Assembly: GCA_964514655.1 (NCBI GenBank)
Contig: CAZEQY010000010.1
Coordinates: forward strand, 40,746 to 104,745
Direction of reading: 5' to 3'
DNA: 64,000 nt
From: SZAS-7 sp964514655
Lineage (GTDB): Bacteria; Chlamydiota; Chlamydiia; Chlamydiales; FEN-1388
Below are positions 56,865 through 64,000 of this stretch, piece after piece; position 1 is the stretch's first letter; the number at the start of each line of letters is the position of its first letter. The notes below the pieces were generated by a model. It ran no database searches. It was not told where the DNA came from and worked only from the letters and a program-made list of their open reading frames with translations. A program made the position numbers and the translations under genes.

Positions 56865-58019
56865 ATGGCTAGGCTTTTAGCACTATTTTCAGTTGGACTT
56901 GCGATGTTTTCGATGTTTTTTGGTGCTGGAAACGTGGTGTTTCCGCTCATAGTTGGCCAGGCTACTACCGACCAGTCCTCTTGGGCTATGCTAGGGCTTA
57001 TTTTAACCGCTGTTGGTATACCCTTTACGGGGCTTTTTGCGATGGCTCTTTACGATGGTAGTTACAGAAGTTTCTTCTCGCGTCTTGGCAAATGGCCAGG
57101 TTTTGGCATCGCGCTTGTTATTATGGGCCTAATAGGGCCTTTGGGATGCATGCCGCGCTGTATTGCTCTTTCCTACTCTACAATGAAAATGTTTTTTCCT
57201 GATTTTGGGATTATCCTCTTTAGCATTGTCTCGTGCATAGCCATATACCTTACAAGCATTAAGAAAAATAGAGTTATAGACTATGTTGGCTGGATATTGA
57301 CGCCCTTTTTCCTCTTTTCCATTGCCTTTATCGTCATTATGGGGCTTACAAACCATCCAGGTGAAGTTCAGAGCTCAAGTTTAGCGCGTTTTGACTCTTT
57401 CATATATGGCCTTAAGCATGGCTATCACACGATGGACCTTCTAGCATCGTTCTTTTTTTGCTCAGTTGTTATAGGCACACTTCGCAAAATCTCGCTAGTA
57501 AATGGTCAGCCCGACAAAAAGCAAGTGATCAGAAATGCTCTTATAGCATCCGGAATAGGCGCTTTTTTGCTTACGATCGTTTATGTTGGCATGAGTGCAG
57601 TCGCTGCACTACATAGCGCAAAGCTTGCGGGCGTAAGTGCCGACATGCTCCTTGGAACAGTTGCATTAGAGGTCTTGGGGCCATCAGCCGGCATTATTAC
57701 CTCTCTTGCTGTAGTTATGGCATGCTTAACAACGGCTATTGCCTTGGCTAGCGTGTTTTCGGAGTTTTTTCAGCAAGAAGTAATGAAGGACAAGATATCC
57801 TATAGGACATCCCTCATCATTACCCTCATAGTGACCTTTATGGTCTCTACTTTAGAGTTTAGCGGCATATTTAAGGTGCTAGGCCCAATCGTATCGGTCC
57901 TATACCCTGCTTTACTTATCTTAAGTCTTGTAAACATCGCCTACAAGGTGTGGGGCTTTGACAATGTCAAATTTCCGGTAGCCAGTGCCTTCGGCATGTC
58001 TCTACTCTTTTCAGTTTAA
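56865..58019 (+). CDS. brnQ: Branched-chain amino acid transporter (LIVCS family)
   Basis: The 384-residue protein has about 11-12 membrane segments and the BrnQ opening FSVGLAMFSMFFGAGNVVFPL, seen within residues 8-28, with the related GPLGCMPRCIALSYSTMK loop. It imports leucine, isoleucine and valine with sodium. It is shorter than typical BrnQ (about 430). The stop interlocks with that of the phosphatase gene (TTAA, 58016-58019). Chlamydiaceae also have BrnQ, in line with amino-acid scavenging from the host. Confidence 0.93.
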   Translation: MARLLALFSVGLAMFSMFFGAGNVVFPLIVGQATTDQSSWAMLGLILTAVGIPFTGLFAMALYDGSYRSFFSRLGKWPGFGIALVIMGLIGPLGCMPRCIALSYSTMKMFFPDFGIILFSIVSCIAIYLTSIKKNRVIDYVGWILTPFFLFSIAFIVIMGLTNHPGEVQSSSLARFDSFIYGLKHGYHTMDLLASFFFCSVVIGTLRKISLVNGQPDKKQVIRNALIASGIGAFLLTIVYVGMSAVAALHSAKLAGVSADMLLGTVALEVLGPSAGIITSLAVVMACLTTAIALASVFSEFFQQEVMKDKISYRTSLIITLIVTFMVSTLEFSGIFKVLGPIVSVLYPALLILSLVNIAYKVWGFDNVKFPVASAFGMSLLFSV

Positions 58020-59182
58020 AACTGAGCGAAGTAGTCGATCATGTGGCCTTTGGGGTCTACGGCCCAAAATTCGCGGCCTTCGCGCGTGAGTTTTATGACA
58101 AGTACCTGCTGTGTTTCAGCTGTGTGGGCAAGGTAGGGGCGGTCAGGATCGGGGATTCGTGGCTTTACGCCCCAGCTTCCATCGCCAAAGTAAACAACAC
58201 CTTTTGTGTCTTTTTTGCCGTTGATAAGTGGGTGTGTGCGTTTGTAGGCATGGTCGTGACTTTCAAAGCAGGCGTTGACCTTGTATTTTTCAAAAAGGGG
58301 AACCCAAAATTTTCGCACCTTTTTGCTGACATGAAAGTCAAATGTGCTGCTCGAAGGGTAGGCTGCAACGTGATATATCACAAAACGGTGGTCGTAGTGA
58401 CGCGTTCTCGCAAGCACTGCACGCAGCCAGTTCGTTTGGGCGCCTTTGATCTGTTGCGTATGGTCTGAATCCAAAAAGGTAAGATGCAGGTAGTCCCCAA
58501 AGCCAAGTTCGTAGAAGCTTTTTTCAAAGAACATGTAATATAAAGATGCTTCATGCTGCGATTTGCTGAAGCTGCCGCTTACTTCGTGGTTGCCAATAGT
58601 GGCTAATAGGGGAATTAAACACCCCTCAGAGTCCCTCATAACATCTGACCAGCAAGCAAAAAAGGTATGCCACTTTTCCCAGTCTTCTTCTTTTGAATCT
58701 TTAGTTACAGAGTAAGCAATGTCGCCTCCAATTATGGCAAAGCGGGGATTTTCTTTTGCAGCCTGCTGGCACATAGCCTCGTAGCGCGAAAAGCTCCTGT
58801 TATATGCATCGCCCCCGGCAATAAAGCGAACCTCTTCTGATAGATCCTTGGGCATGGTGCGAAAATTATAGACTTGAGATTTTTTGCCAAAGTTAAAGCG
58901 GTATGTAGTGTCCGGCTGCAGCCCCTTTAACTCAATTTTGTGAATAAGATAGGGTTCGTTATAGGGTACTTGTTTGTAGGTTCCATCTGCTTCGAGCCAC
59001 TTTGCATTGCTCGATTTTGGCTTGTAGTAGACGAGGTTACTTGTGTCTTTTTCTTTTGTGATCCACGTAATGGTCATGGTGGTTGTGGGGTCGCTTTTCC
59101 AGGTAAGGAAAACGGCGCGCTCATCATCTTTTGCTGCAAGAGGGGAGCATACAACGAGCAGTAACAATATATACCATCTCAT
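58016..59182 (-). CDS. Secreted purple acid phosphatase-like metallophosphoesterase
   Basis: The 388-residue protein has a signal peptide (MRWYILLLLVVCSPLAA), an N-terminal fibronectin-III-like domain (about 20-110; LTWKSDPTTTMTITWITKE, LQPDTTYRFNFG), and a calcineurin-type domain. The metal motifs are FIAGGDAYN, IIGGDIAYS, IGNHE, IYHVAAYPS and FESHDHAYKR, the last replacing the usual GHxH by SHDH. The layout is that of purple acid phosphatases, acting outside the cytoplasm on phosphate esters. It starts within the mqnB stop (4-bp overlap), so it is coupled to the menaquinone genes. Confidence 0.9.
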   Translation of the reverse strand: MRWYILLLLVVCSPLAAKDDERAVFLTWKSDPTTTMTITWITKEKDTSNLVYYKPKSSNAKWLEADGTYKQVPYNEPYLIHKIELKGLQPDTTYRFNFGKKSQVYNFRTMPKDLSEEVRFIAGGDAYNRSFSRYEAMCQQAAKENPRFAIIGGDIAYSVTKDSKEEDWEKWHTFFACWSDVMRDSEGCLIPLLATIGNHEVSGSFSKSQHEASLYYMFFEKSFYELGFGDYLHLTFLDSDHTQQIKGAQTNWLRAVLARTRHYDHRFVIYHVAAYPSSSTFDFHVSKKVRKFWVPLFEKYKVNACFESHDHAYKRTHPLINGKKDTKGVVYFGDGSWGVKPRIPDPDRPYLAHTAETQQVLVIKLTREGREFWAVDPKGHMIDYFAQF

Positions 59183-59757
59183 GGCACTCCTGGTGTATAT
59201 TTATTCTTTAAAAATGATGCTATCAGGGCGGAATATGAGCCAATATTTTTTGCTATTTGAGATGATGTTTCGGCTGTACAGTAGTCTGAGACAAGCTTAA
59301 AGAGCTGGCACTTTTTGCCAAGAGTTTTAGCGCTAAAAGCCGCGGCATAGCCTTCCATATCAACAAGATCATACTGACCATCAAAGATGCTTGTATCATA
59401 CACAGGAAAGTCGGTTGTAACAAGCTTTAGGCCGTTATTTTGCAGCGATAAGGCAGGAAATATCGCTTTACTTTCGGGGCCTTTTGGATGCCAGAGGTGC
59501 TTATTTGTATTTGCAACAGAATAGATGGTGCCAAGTTCAAGATCCTTTCTTAAGGCACCTGCAAGGCCGATATTTATAATCGTTTCATACTCATTTTGGA
59601 GTTCCAAGAGTGTAGCAAATGTTGCAAAGGGGCCAATGCCTGTTATCACAATGCGGCCTATGTCAGAGCTGTAGAGGCTAGGTGTTAGCTTTTTAGCATT
59701 ACAAGACGTTAATGTTTCGCTTGCTTCTTCATAGGTGGCAAAGGTGATCAATTTCAT
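59179..59757 (-). CDS. mqnB: Futalosine hydrolase-like nucleosidase
   Basis: The 192-residue protein belongs to the PNP/UDP phosphorylase-like nucleosidases: ITGIGPFATFATLLEL, INIGLAGALRKDLELG, VDMEGYAAAFSAKTLG and KLVSDYCTAETSSQ. The Glu in DMEGYA binds ribose. Beside mqnD, the natural role is cleavage of futalosine in menaquinone synthesis, as proposed for the Chlamydia CT263 protein. Adenosyl-homocysteine nucleosidase activity is the alternative. It overlaps mqnD by 29 bp. Confidence 0.86.
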   Translation of the reverse strand: MKLITFATYEEASETLTSCNAKKLTPSLYSSDIGRIVITGIGPFATFATLLELQNEYETIINIGLAGALRKDLELGTIYSVANTNKHLWHPKGPESKAIFPALSLQNNGLKLVTTDFPVYDTSIFDGQYDLVDMEGYAAAFSAKTLGKKCQLFKLVSDYCTAETSSQIAKNIGSYSALIASFLKNKYTPGVP

Positions 59758-60553
59758 AGAACTTTAGAGCTTCCTTAGGTAGTAATTTTTGGTCGACACC
59801 TAGCTGAAAGAGGGTATGGATAGCGCGCATGCTTTCTTCAGAAATCTGCAAGGTATCTTGATTTACATAGGTATCGATATGTTGCTGGATGATGGCATCA
59901 TCTTTTTCTTGGCTCATCCGTCGTACATACTTTTGTGAGCTTTCCGGGTGATCAAAGGCGTATTGGATTGATTCTTTAAGTGCTCGAGCTGCTTCTTTAT
60001 AGGCTTCCTTTTTTGCTACGACAACTCCAAGTGGGACAGGGTAGCCAAAATTTTGGGTAAAGAGGTTGCCAAGGTCACAAATTTCAACAAAGCCTGCTTT
60101 ATCAAAGCAAAAGCGCGTTTCGTGAATTATCAGCCCGCAGTCAGCTTCATCTTGCATCAGCTTTTCTGTGATTTCATGATAGGCACATACGCCAATATCT
60201 AAAGGCTCTGGCAAAAGTGTGCGAAGCAATAAGTAGGCCGTTGTATCAAGTCCTGGAACAAGTATTCGCTTTGACCCTAAATCTTTTGGGCTAAAGGACT
60301 TTTTAGCAATTATCTTAGGCCCAGCAAAGCCAATCGCGGCGCCACAGGGCAGCATGTAGTAGTTTGGCGTGATTTTGCCAAGGGTAAAGCACGATACTTT
60401 TATTACAGGAAAAAGTCCCTGATAGGCCCAGGTATTTAGCTGCTGAATGTCTGCTAAAACTGGTTCTGGTTTTATTGTAGAGTTTATTTTGCCATGTATC
60501 CAGGCGTCGAAGATAAAGGTGTCATTAGGACAGGGAGAAAATGCAAGTTTCAT
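59729..60553 (-). CDS. mqnD: 1,4-dihydroxy-6-naphthoate synthase
   Basis: MqnD acts late in the futalosine route to menaquinone. The 274-residue protein has the diagnostic SPCPNDTFIFDAWIHGKI start, a YYMLPCGAAIGFAGPKI segment and a DCGLIIHETRFCF pocket; it adopts a periplasmic-binding-protein-like fold but lacks a signal peptide. The downstream mqnB start lies within it. Earlier enzymes of the pathway (MqnA, MqnC, MqnE) are not in this window. Confidence 0.92.
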   Translation of the reverse strand: MKLAFSPCPNDTFIFDAWIHGKINSTIKPEPVLADIQQLNTWAYQGLFPVIKVSCFTLGKITPNYYMLPCGAAIGFAGPKIIAKKSFSPKDLGSKRILVPGLDTTAYLLLRTLLPEPLDIGVCAYHEITEKLMQDEADCGLIIHETRFCFDKAGFVEICDLGNLFTQNFGYPVPLGVVVAKKEAYKEAARALKESIQYAFDHPESSQKYVRRMSQEKDDAIIQQHIDTYVNQDTLQISEESMRAIHTLFQLGVDQKLLPKEALKFYEIDHLCHL

Positions 60554-60555
60554 AG

Positions 60556-61164
60556 TTAAAACAGGTTTAATACAGGTTCTAAAGGTTTTGGCTTTACAGC
60601 CTCCTGCACTGCGACAGGTTCATTTACTCGGTTTAAGAGGTTTGCAATTTGTTCGCAAGAAAGATCGTCAGTCATTGCTTTAAATACTTCGTACAGGACC
60701 ATAACGTCGTTAAGTGCACGGTGGGCTTGATTTGCTTGTATTCCATATGTTTGACGTAAAAATTGTAGGCTGTGCCTTGGTAGGTCTTTTCTATAACGAC
60801 GAGACCATTTAAGCGAGTCGATGTAGAGCCAGCTATCTGGGAGAACAAGGTCAAATCTTTTGCACTCATGGCGTAAAAACGGCACGTCAAAGCTATCGCC
60901 ATTATGGGCAATTAGCGCAACATCGCCTTCACAAAAGGCAAAAAATTCACTTACAACAGTGCCAAAGTCAGGTTCATTTGCCACCATGGCGTCAGTGATC
61001 TGGTGAACCATAATGGTTTCTGGGGGAATTGGTATGCCCGGATTGATGAGCCTTTCAAACGACCTGCCGGTGACGGGATCATAGGCAGCAAGCTCTACAA
61101 TACGGTCTACGGCGGGATTGCGACCGGTAGTTTCCGTGTCAAAAAAGATGGGACGCCTTGTCAT
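60556..61164 (-). CDS. dnaQ: DnaQ-type 3'-5' exonuclease
   Basis: The 202-residue DEDDh nuclease has ExoI FFDTETTGRNP (Asp and Glu), ExoII AHNGDSFDVPFL and ExoIII HRALNDV (His and Asp). It could be the epsilon proofreading subunit of DNA polymerase III or a related exonuclease; the C-terminal extension after residue 165 is short. It stands 2 bp before mqnD, in the Chlamydia order mcsc-dnaQ-mqnD-mqnB. Confidence 0.9.
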   Translation of the reverse strand: MTRRPIFFDTETTGRNPAVDRIVELAAYDPVTGRSFERLINPGIPIPPETIMVHQITDAMVANEPDFGTVVSEFFAFCEGDVALIAHNGDSFDVPFLRHECKRFDLVLPDSWLYIDSLKWSRRYRKDLPRHSLQFLRQTYGIQANQAHRALNDVMVLYEVFKAMTDDLSCEQIANLLNRVNEPVAVQEAVKPKPLEPVLNLF

Positions 61165-61181
61165 GAACAGTACTTTTGTAG

Positions 61182-61646
61182 TTACGAAGTTTTAAGTTCG
61201 CCAGCTTTTTTGAGGATATCTTGTAGTGTCATGGCACCTTGAGCTAAAGCTTCTATGACCGTAGAAAAGGTCTTACACACCATCTGTGAGGTGTTGATGA
61301 GCGCTTCGAAAATTTCTGGCTGATACTCTTTTTTAAGAGTAGGCATCATCAGGCGATAAAATACTGTATTTGATGCTTCATCAAGGCAAAAGCCCGGCAT
61401 ATCTAGCTCTTTGTTAAGCATGTGCAGCAGGCGGCCAAGATCATGCATGTATTCTGGATTTACATTAGTTGGAATAAAGGTAAGAAGCTGCACAAGCTCT
61501 CCATCATGTAGCTCGCGGATGAAGAGAGGAAACTGGTTGCCTTCATGCTCAAAGATGATATAAATCTGCTTAGTTTCCGGCTGCACTTTTGCGTCGAGTT
61601 TTAGGCTTGCAAGTGTCTGTAGGAGGTTGTGCTCGTTGACTTTCAT
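61182..61646 (-). CDS. mcsc: Type III secretion chaperone Mcsc-like (CesT fold)
   Basis: The 154-residue protein fits the Chlamydia Mcsc (CT260) position and class I/II chaperone fold: KVNEHNLLQTLASLKLDAKV, beta strands IYIIFEHEGNQFPLFIREL, YMHDLGRLLHMLNKELDMPG, and the helix MVCKTFSTVIEALAQGAMTL. Mcsc binds several secreted proteins in C. trachomatis. AGAGGAA precedes the ATG. It is separated from dnaQ by 17 bp. Confidence 0.75.
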   Translation of the reverse strand: MKVNEHNLLQTLASLKLDAKVQPETKQIYIIFEHEGNQFPLFIRELHDGELVQLLTFIPTNVNPEYMHDLGRLLHMLNKELDMPGFCLDEASNTVFYRLMMPTLKKEYQPEIFEALINTSQMVCKTFSTVIEALAQGAMTLQDILKKAGELKTS

Positions 61647-61660
61647 GAATTCCTCTAATG

Positions 61661-61810
61661 TTAATACTCAATGCCAGGCATTAAGCTTGGATTTTTTTGC
61701 CCTGTCAGGCTTGGGTTGTTTGTATTTGGCAAGGTGCTTACTTCGCCGTCATCTGGCATTCTGTAACAGCTTGTACAAAGAATTACAAGTAAAATCAACA
61801 GATAGTGCAT
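61661..61810 (-). CDS. Tiny lipoprotein (49 residues)
   Basis: A 50-codon frame runs from ATG at 61810 to TAA at 61661. The product starts MHYLLILLVILCTSCYRMPD: a lipoprotein signal peptide with lipobox LCTSC (Cys15). The mature part is about 35 residues, polar, with a duplicated NPSL motif (NNPSLTG and KNPSLMPG). AAGGGA lies upstream. It sits between mcsc and the uridine kinase gene on the same strand. Function unknown; small envelope lipoproteins are common in Chlamydiae. Confidence 0.7.
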   Translation of the reverse strand: MHYLLILLVILCTSCYRMPDDGEVSTLPNTNNPSLTGQKNPSLMPGIEY

Positions 61811-61822
61811 AGAAATAGTCCC

Positions 61823-62509
61823 TTATCCACAGGTTGTTTTGTTATCAAACGTAAGCTGATGCAAGCCCGCAAGTATCAATTTTACAACGCTTGTCGTATC
61901 AGATTCGCCGGGTATAATTACGTCAGCATAGCGCATGCAGGGTTCTACAAAGAGTTTGTGCATGGGCTTTACTGTTGTGATATACTGCTCGATCACGCCG
62001 CCAAGATCGCGCCCGCGTTCTTGGATGTCGCGTTCTATACGACGAAGCACGCGGATGTCATCTTCAGCTTCTACATAGATTTTTAGGTCAAAAAGATGGC
62101 GTAGACGCTCGTCAGTGAAAATCAAAATGCCTTCAACGATGATGACATCGCCGCCGGAAACTTCTTCGTTGCCATCTTCTCGACAGTGGGTTTTAAAGCT
62201 GTAGTTTGGTTTGTAGATGGCTTTTCCGGACTTGAGTTTGACGAGGTCTTCATAGAGGCGATCAAAGTCTATGGAACTTGGGTGGTCGTAGTTTATACGC
62301 TCTCGTTCAATGAGGGGCAGGTGGCACTGGTCTTTATAGTAGCAGTCTTGTTCGATGACAGAGACTTTGATGCCTAATGTCGCTTGTAGGCGCTTTGAAA
62401 GTGTGGTTTTTCCTGAGCCTGTGCCTCCGGCAATACCGATGATAAAGGGGGTAGCAGCAAAGAGCGAGTTGCTTAGTAGAATTGCAATGGTAAGAAGTAC
62501 GCGATTCAT
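61823..62509 (-). CDS. udk: Uridine kinase with an N-terminal signal-like segment
   Basis: The 228-residue protein contains a complete uridine kinase: Walker A GGTGSGKTT (28-36), EQDCYYKDQCHLP, NYDHPSSIDFDRL, the EGILIF motif and RRIERDIQERGR. It phosphorylates uridine and cytidine. The first 19 residues (MNRVLLTIAILLSNSLFAA) look exactly like a cleavable signal peptide, unusual for a cytoplasmic enzyme; ordinary Udk begins near PFIIGIAGG. No other Met lies between. Either the enzyme is exported, or the segment is a membrane anchor. Confidence 0.88.
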   Translation of the reverse strand: MNRVLLTIAILLSNSLFAATPFIIGIAGGTGSGKTTLSKRLQATLGIKVSVIEQDCYYKDQCHLPLIERERINYDHPSSIDFDRLYEDLVKLKSGKAIYKPNYSFKTHCREDGNEEVSGGDVIIVEGILIFTDERLRHLFDLKIYVEAEDDIRVLRRIERDIQERGRDLGGVIEQYITTVKPMHKLFVEPCMRYADVIIPGESDTTSVVKLILAGLHQLTFDNKTTCG

Positions 62510-62562
62510 ATAGTTGATCCCAATATTTTTGGGGTATACTATATGAAACTCGCGCGAAAAAT

Positions 62563-62994
62563 TCAACTAGTTGCAGGAGGCTCTTGAATCTTCTTATCAA
62601 AAGTTTGTAGCACCTGTATGCCACTTGAAGTCTCAGAAAGGGCAAACTTTTGCCCATCGATCAAGAGAAGGTAAACAACTGCTTTTGGAGAGATTACGCG
62701 CTTTTCTAAAAGCTGTATTCTTGTTGCCTGGCCGTTAGAGTCTTTTACTCGCATCACGCCAAACTTTTTTAGATACCATGTGCCAGCAAAAAGAACGACA
62801 AGCATGCCGATGAGCAGCAAGAGGGTCTTATTCCATAGCTCACCATAGCGAGAGTCTTCTGCAACTTCTCTTCCTGAGTTTTCTTGTTCCCACTGTTTAA
62901 AAGATTCTGGCATTTGTTCTTCTTTGGCTTGAGCGTGTACGCAGGGTGAGCAAAGAGAGAAAAGTAGGAGTAGAGAGCTAAAAATAAATTTCAT
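62563..62994 (-). CDS. FliO-like membrane protein
   Basis: With the start at 62994 (GAGGA upstream), the 143-residue protein has a signal peptide (MKFIFSSLLLLFSLCSPCVHA), a charged stretch, one membrane helix (LLLLIGMLVVLFAGTWYL) and a cytoplasmic end with the FliO pattern (IQLLEKRVISPKAVVYLLLI, then GQKFALSETSSGIQVL). FliO helps assemble the flagellar export gate; non-motile Chlamydiae retain flagellar-related genes, so it may serve type III secretion. No flagellar neighbours are present. Confidence 0.7.
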   Translation of the reverse strand: MKFIFSSLLLLFSLCSPCVHAQAKEEQMPESFKQWEQENSGREVAEDSRYGELWNKTLLLLIGMLVVLFAGTWYLKKFGVMRVKDSNGQATRIQLLEKRVISPKAVVYLLLIDGQKFALSETSSGIQVLQTFDKKIQEPPATS

Positions 62995-63055
62995 AAATCC
63001 TCGTTGTTGTTCTCGAATATGCCAAAAACAGGTAAATTTCAACAAAGGGATAAAA

Positions 63056-63895
63056 ATGAGAACGAAAGGTTTAATCGCAGTAGATATTGATGGAACGTTA
63101 ACAAACGTGCCTGAGGAGCTTCCACAAGAGGTTATCTCCTATTTGCATAAAGTGTATGATAGCGGATGGAAATTACTTTTTGTTACGGGCCGTACGCTGT
63201 ATTGGGCAAGTAAGCTTTTGCACAAGTTGCCGATAGACTTTTATCTAGCGGCATTTAATGGGGCGTATGTGGTTGAATTTCGCCCCCAAATAGTGCTTAA
63301 AAGAAGCTATTTGTCACTTGATGACGTATATAGAGTTATACGGCTTGTGCATGGCGAAGATGCCGGTATTGCCTTTTATGGCGCTCCAGATATTGATAAC
63401 AGGTCGTTTCTCTATATTAATAATGCCTCACGCATTGTTCAAAACCATCTTTTTGAGCGAGCGACAGTTGTTAAAGATCCATGGACTATAGTGAATGAGC
63501 TACAAGAGCTTTCACTTGATGCCTATAGCGCAATACGCCTATTTTGTTTACCCCATATTGCAAAGAAGCTCGGTAGTCTGATTGAAGAAGAAACATCCCT
63601 TCATGCTCCTATGATGAAAGATTCATATAACGATAGCTTTTCTGTCGTTCAAATAACGCATAGGGAAGTAAGTAAGGGCCACGCGCTTACATGCGTGGTT
63701 GAGCATTTAGGCAAAGTCCCCAAAATAATTGCCTGTGGAGATGACTACAATGACATTTCGATGCTAAAACTAGCAGACATTGCTGTAGTAATGGCAGATG
63801 CCCCAACTGAGGTGCTCTCTCTTGCCGACATCATTGCCCCTCCCGTGACCCAAAACGGCATCATCACGGGCCTCACCCGCGCCATTCATGATTAG
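63056..63895 (+). CDS. Cof-type HAD hydrolase
   Basis: The 279-residue protein has motif I VDIDGTLTN (Asp-x-Asp), motif II FVTGRT, the C2B cap domain of Cof/Cof-like phosphatases, and motif IV IIACGDDYNDISMLK. Such enzymes dephosphorylate sugar phosphates, nucleotides or pyridoxal phosphate. AAGGGA precedes the ATG. It is divergent from the FliO-like gene, with 61 bp between starts. Confidence 0.92.
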   Translation: MRTKGLIAVDIDGTLTNVPEELPQEVISYLHKVYDSGWKLLFVTGRTLYWASKLLHKLPIDFYLAAFNGAYVVEFRPQIVLKRSYLSLDDVYRVIRLVHGEDAGIAFYGAPDIDNRSFLYINNASRIVQNHLFERATVVKDPWTIVNELQELSLDAYSAIRLFCLPHIAKKLGSLIEEETSLHAPMMKDSYNDSFSVVQITHREVSKGHALTCVVEHLGKVPKIIACGDDYNDISMLKLADIAVVMADAPTEVLSLADIIAPPVTQNGIITGLTRAIHD

Positions 63896-63898
63896 AAC

Positions 63899-63955
63899 AA
63901 CAAGACATGCAAGATAAAATAAATGTTATAAATCCTGCATATCTTGTTTGTTTTT
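63899..63955 (+). terminator. Terminator of the HAD gene
   Basis: The 17-nt arms 63899-63915 and 63932-63948 pair with few mismatches and are followed by TGTTTTT. The structure lies right after the HAD stop at 63895. Confidence 0.6.
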
Positions 63956-64000
63956 GCATTGGCCTGATACGTCCCTTAGATCGTTTTGATTTTTTAATGC

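Overview
This window reads as chromosomal DNA of a Chlamydiota bacterium, more likely an environmental (Parachlamydiales-type) lineage than the Chlamydiaceae. Four gene blocks match Chlamydia trachomatis gene order as I remember it: uvrC ... rpsN-rpmJ-rpmH-rnpA; glgA-pgsA ... rplY-pth-rpsF-rpsR-rplI; malQ-scc1-copN-cdsV-cdsU-ychF (type III secretion); and mcsc-dnaQ-mqnD-mqnB. Between them lie heptose genes, a ribose-phosphate pyrophosphokinase, an aadA-like gene, ankyrin proteins, a collagen-like protein and many unrecognised proteins that fit a larger amoeba-type chlamydial genome. One run of exactly 100 N (53089-53188) shows a draft assembly broken inside a repeat. Species cannot be named from sequence alone.

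Layout. 0-10.4 kb: rlmN-uvrC, ribosomal and RNase P genes, a thioredoxin-like protein, a DTW/Tsr3-like protein, an amino-acid/sodium symporter, glgA and pgsA. 10.4-12.4 kb: small accessory genes (SnoaL-like, an Inc-like membrane protein, a PEGA lipoprotein). 12.5-18.1 kb: tRNA-Gln and a tight operon prs-rplY-pth-rpsF-rpsR-rplI-hldD-hldE. 18.2-28.5 kb: accessory region with a beta-helix protein, an ankyrin protein, an unknown gene coupled to the aadA-like gene, a secreted proline iminopeptidase, a cluster of small membrane proteins and the collagen-like protein. 28.6-38 kb: malQ, the type III secretion operon (minus strand) and ychF-rlmL (plus). 38.3-56.7 kb: mostly unrecognised proteins, including a 649-residue polyproline protein, plus dtd, mazG, a tautomerase-like gene and a REP-associated transposase inside its own repeat array. 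56.9-64 kb: brnQ, a phosphatase, the futalosine (menaquinone) genes, dnaQ, a secretion chaperone, a tiny lipoprotein, a uridine kinase with a signal-like leader, a FliO-like protein and a HAD hydrolase.

The core gene products serve translation, glycogen turnover (GlgA, MalQ), lipopolysaccharide heptose, menaquinone and type III secretion. The accessory products look like candidate effectors or envelope proteins, but this is inference. The most distinctive feature outside genes is a set of long intergenic palindromes built from short repeated words (GATCAA/GATTAA, GGCAGGATC, CGCGAA, GTGCCC). Two of them share the same 19-base ends and look like a miniature inverted-repeat family.
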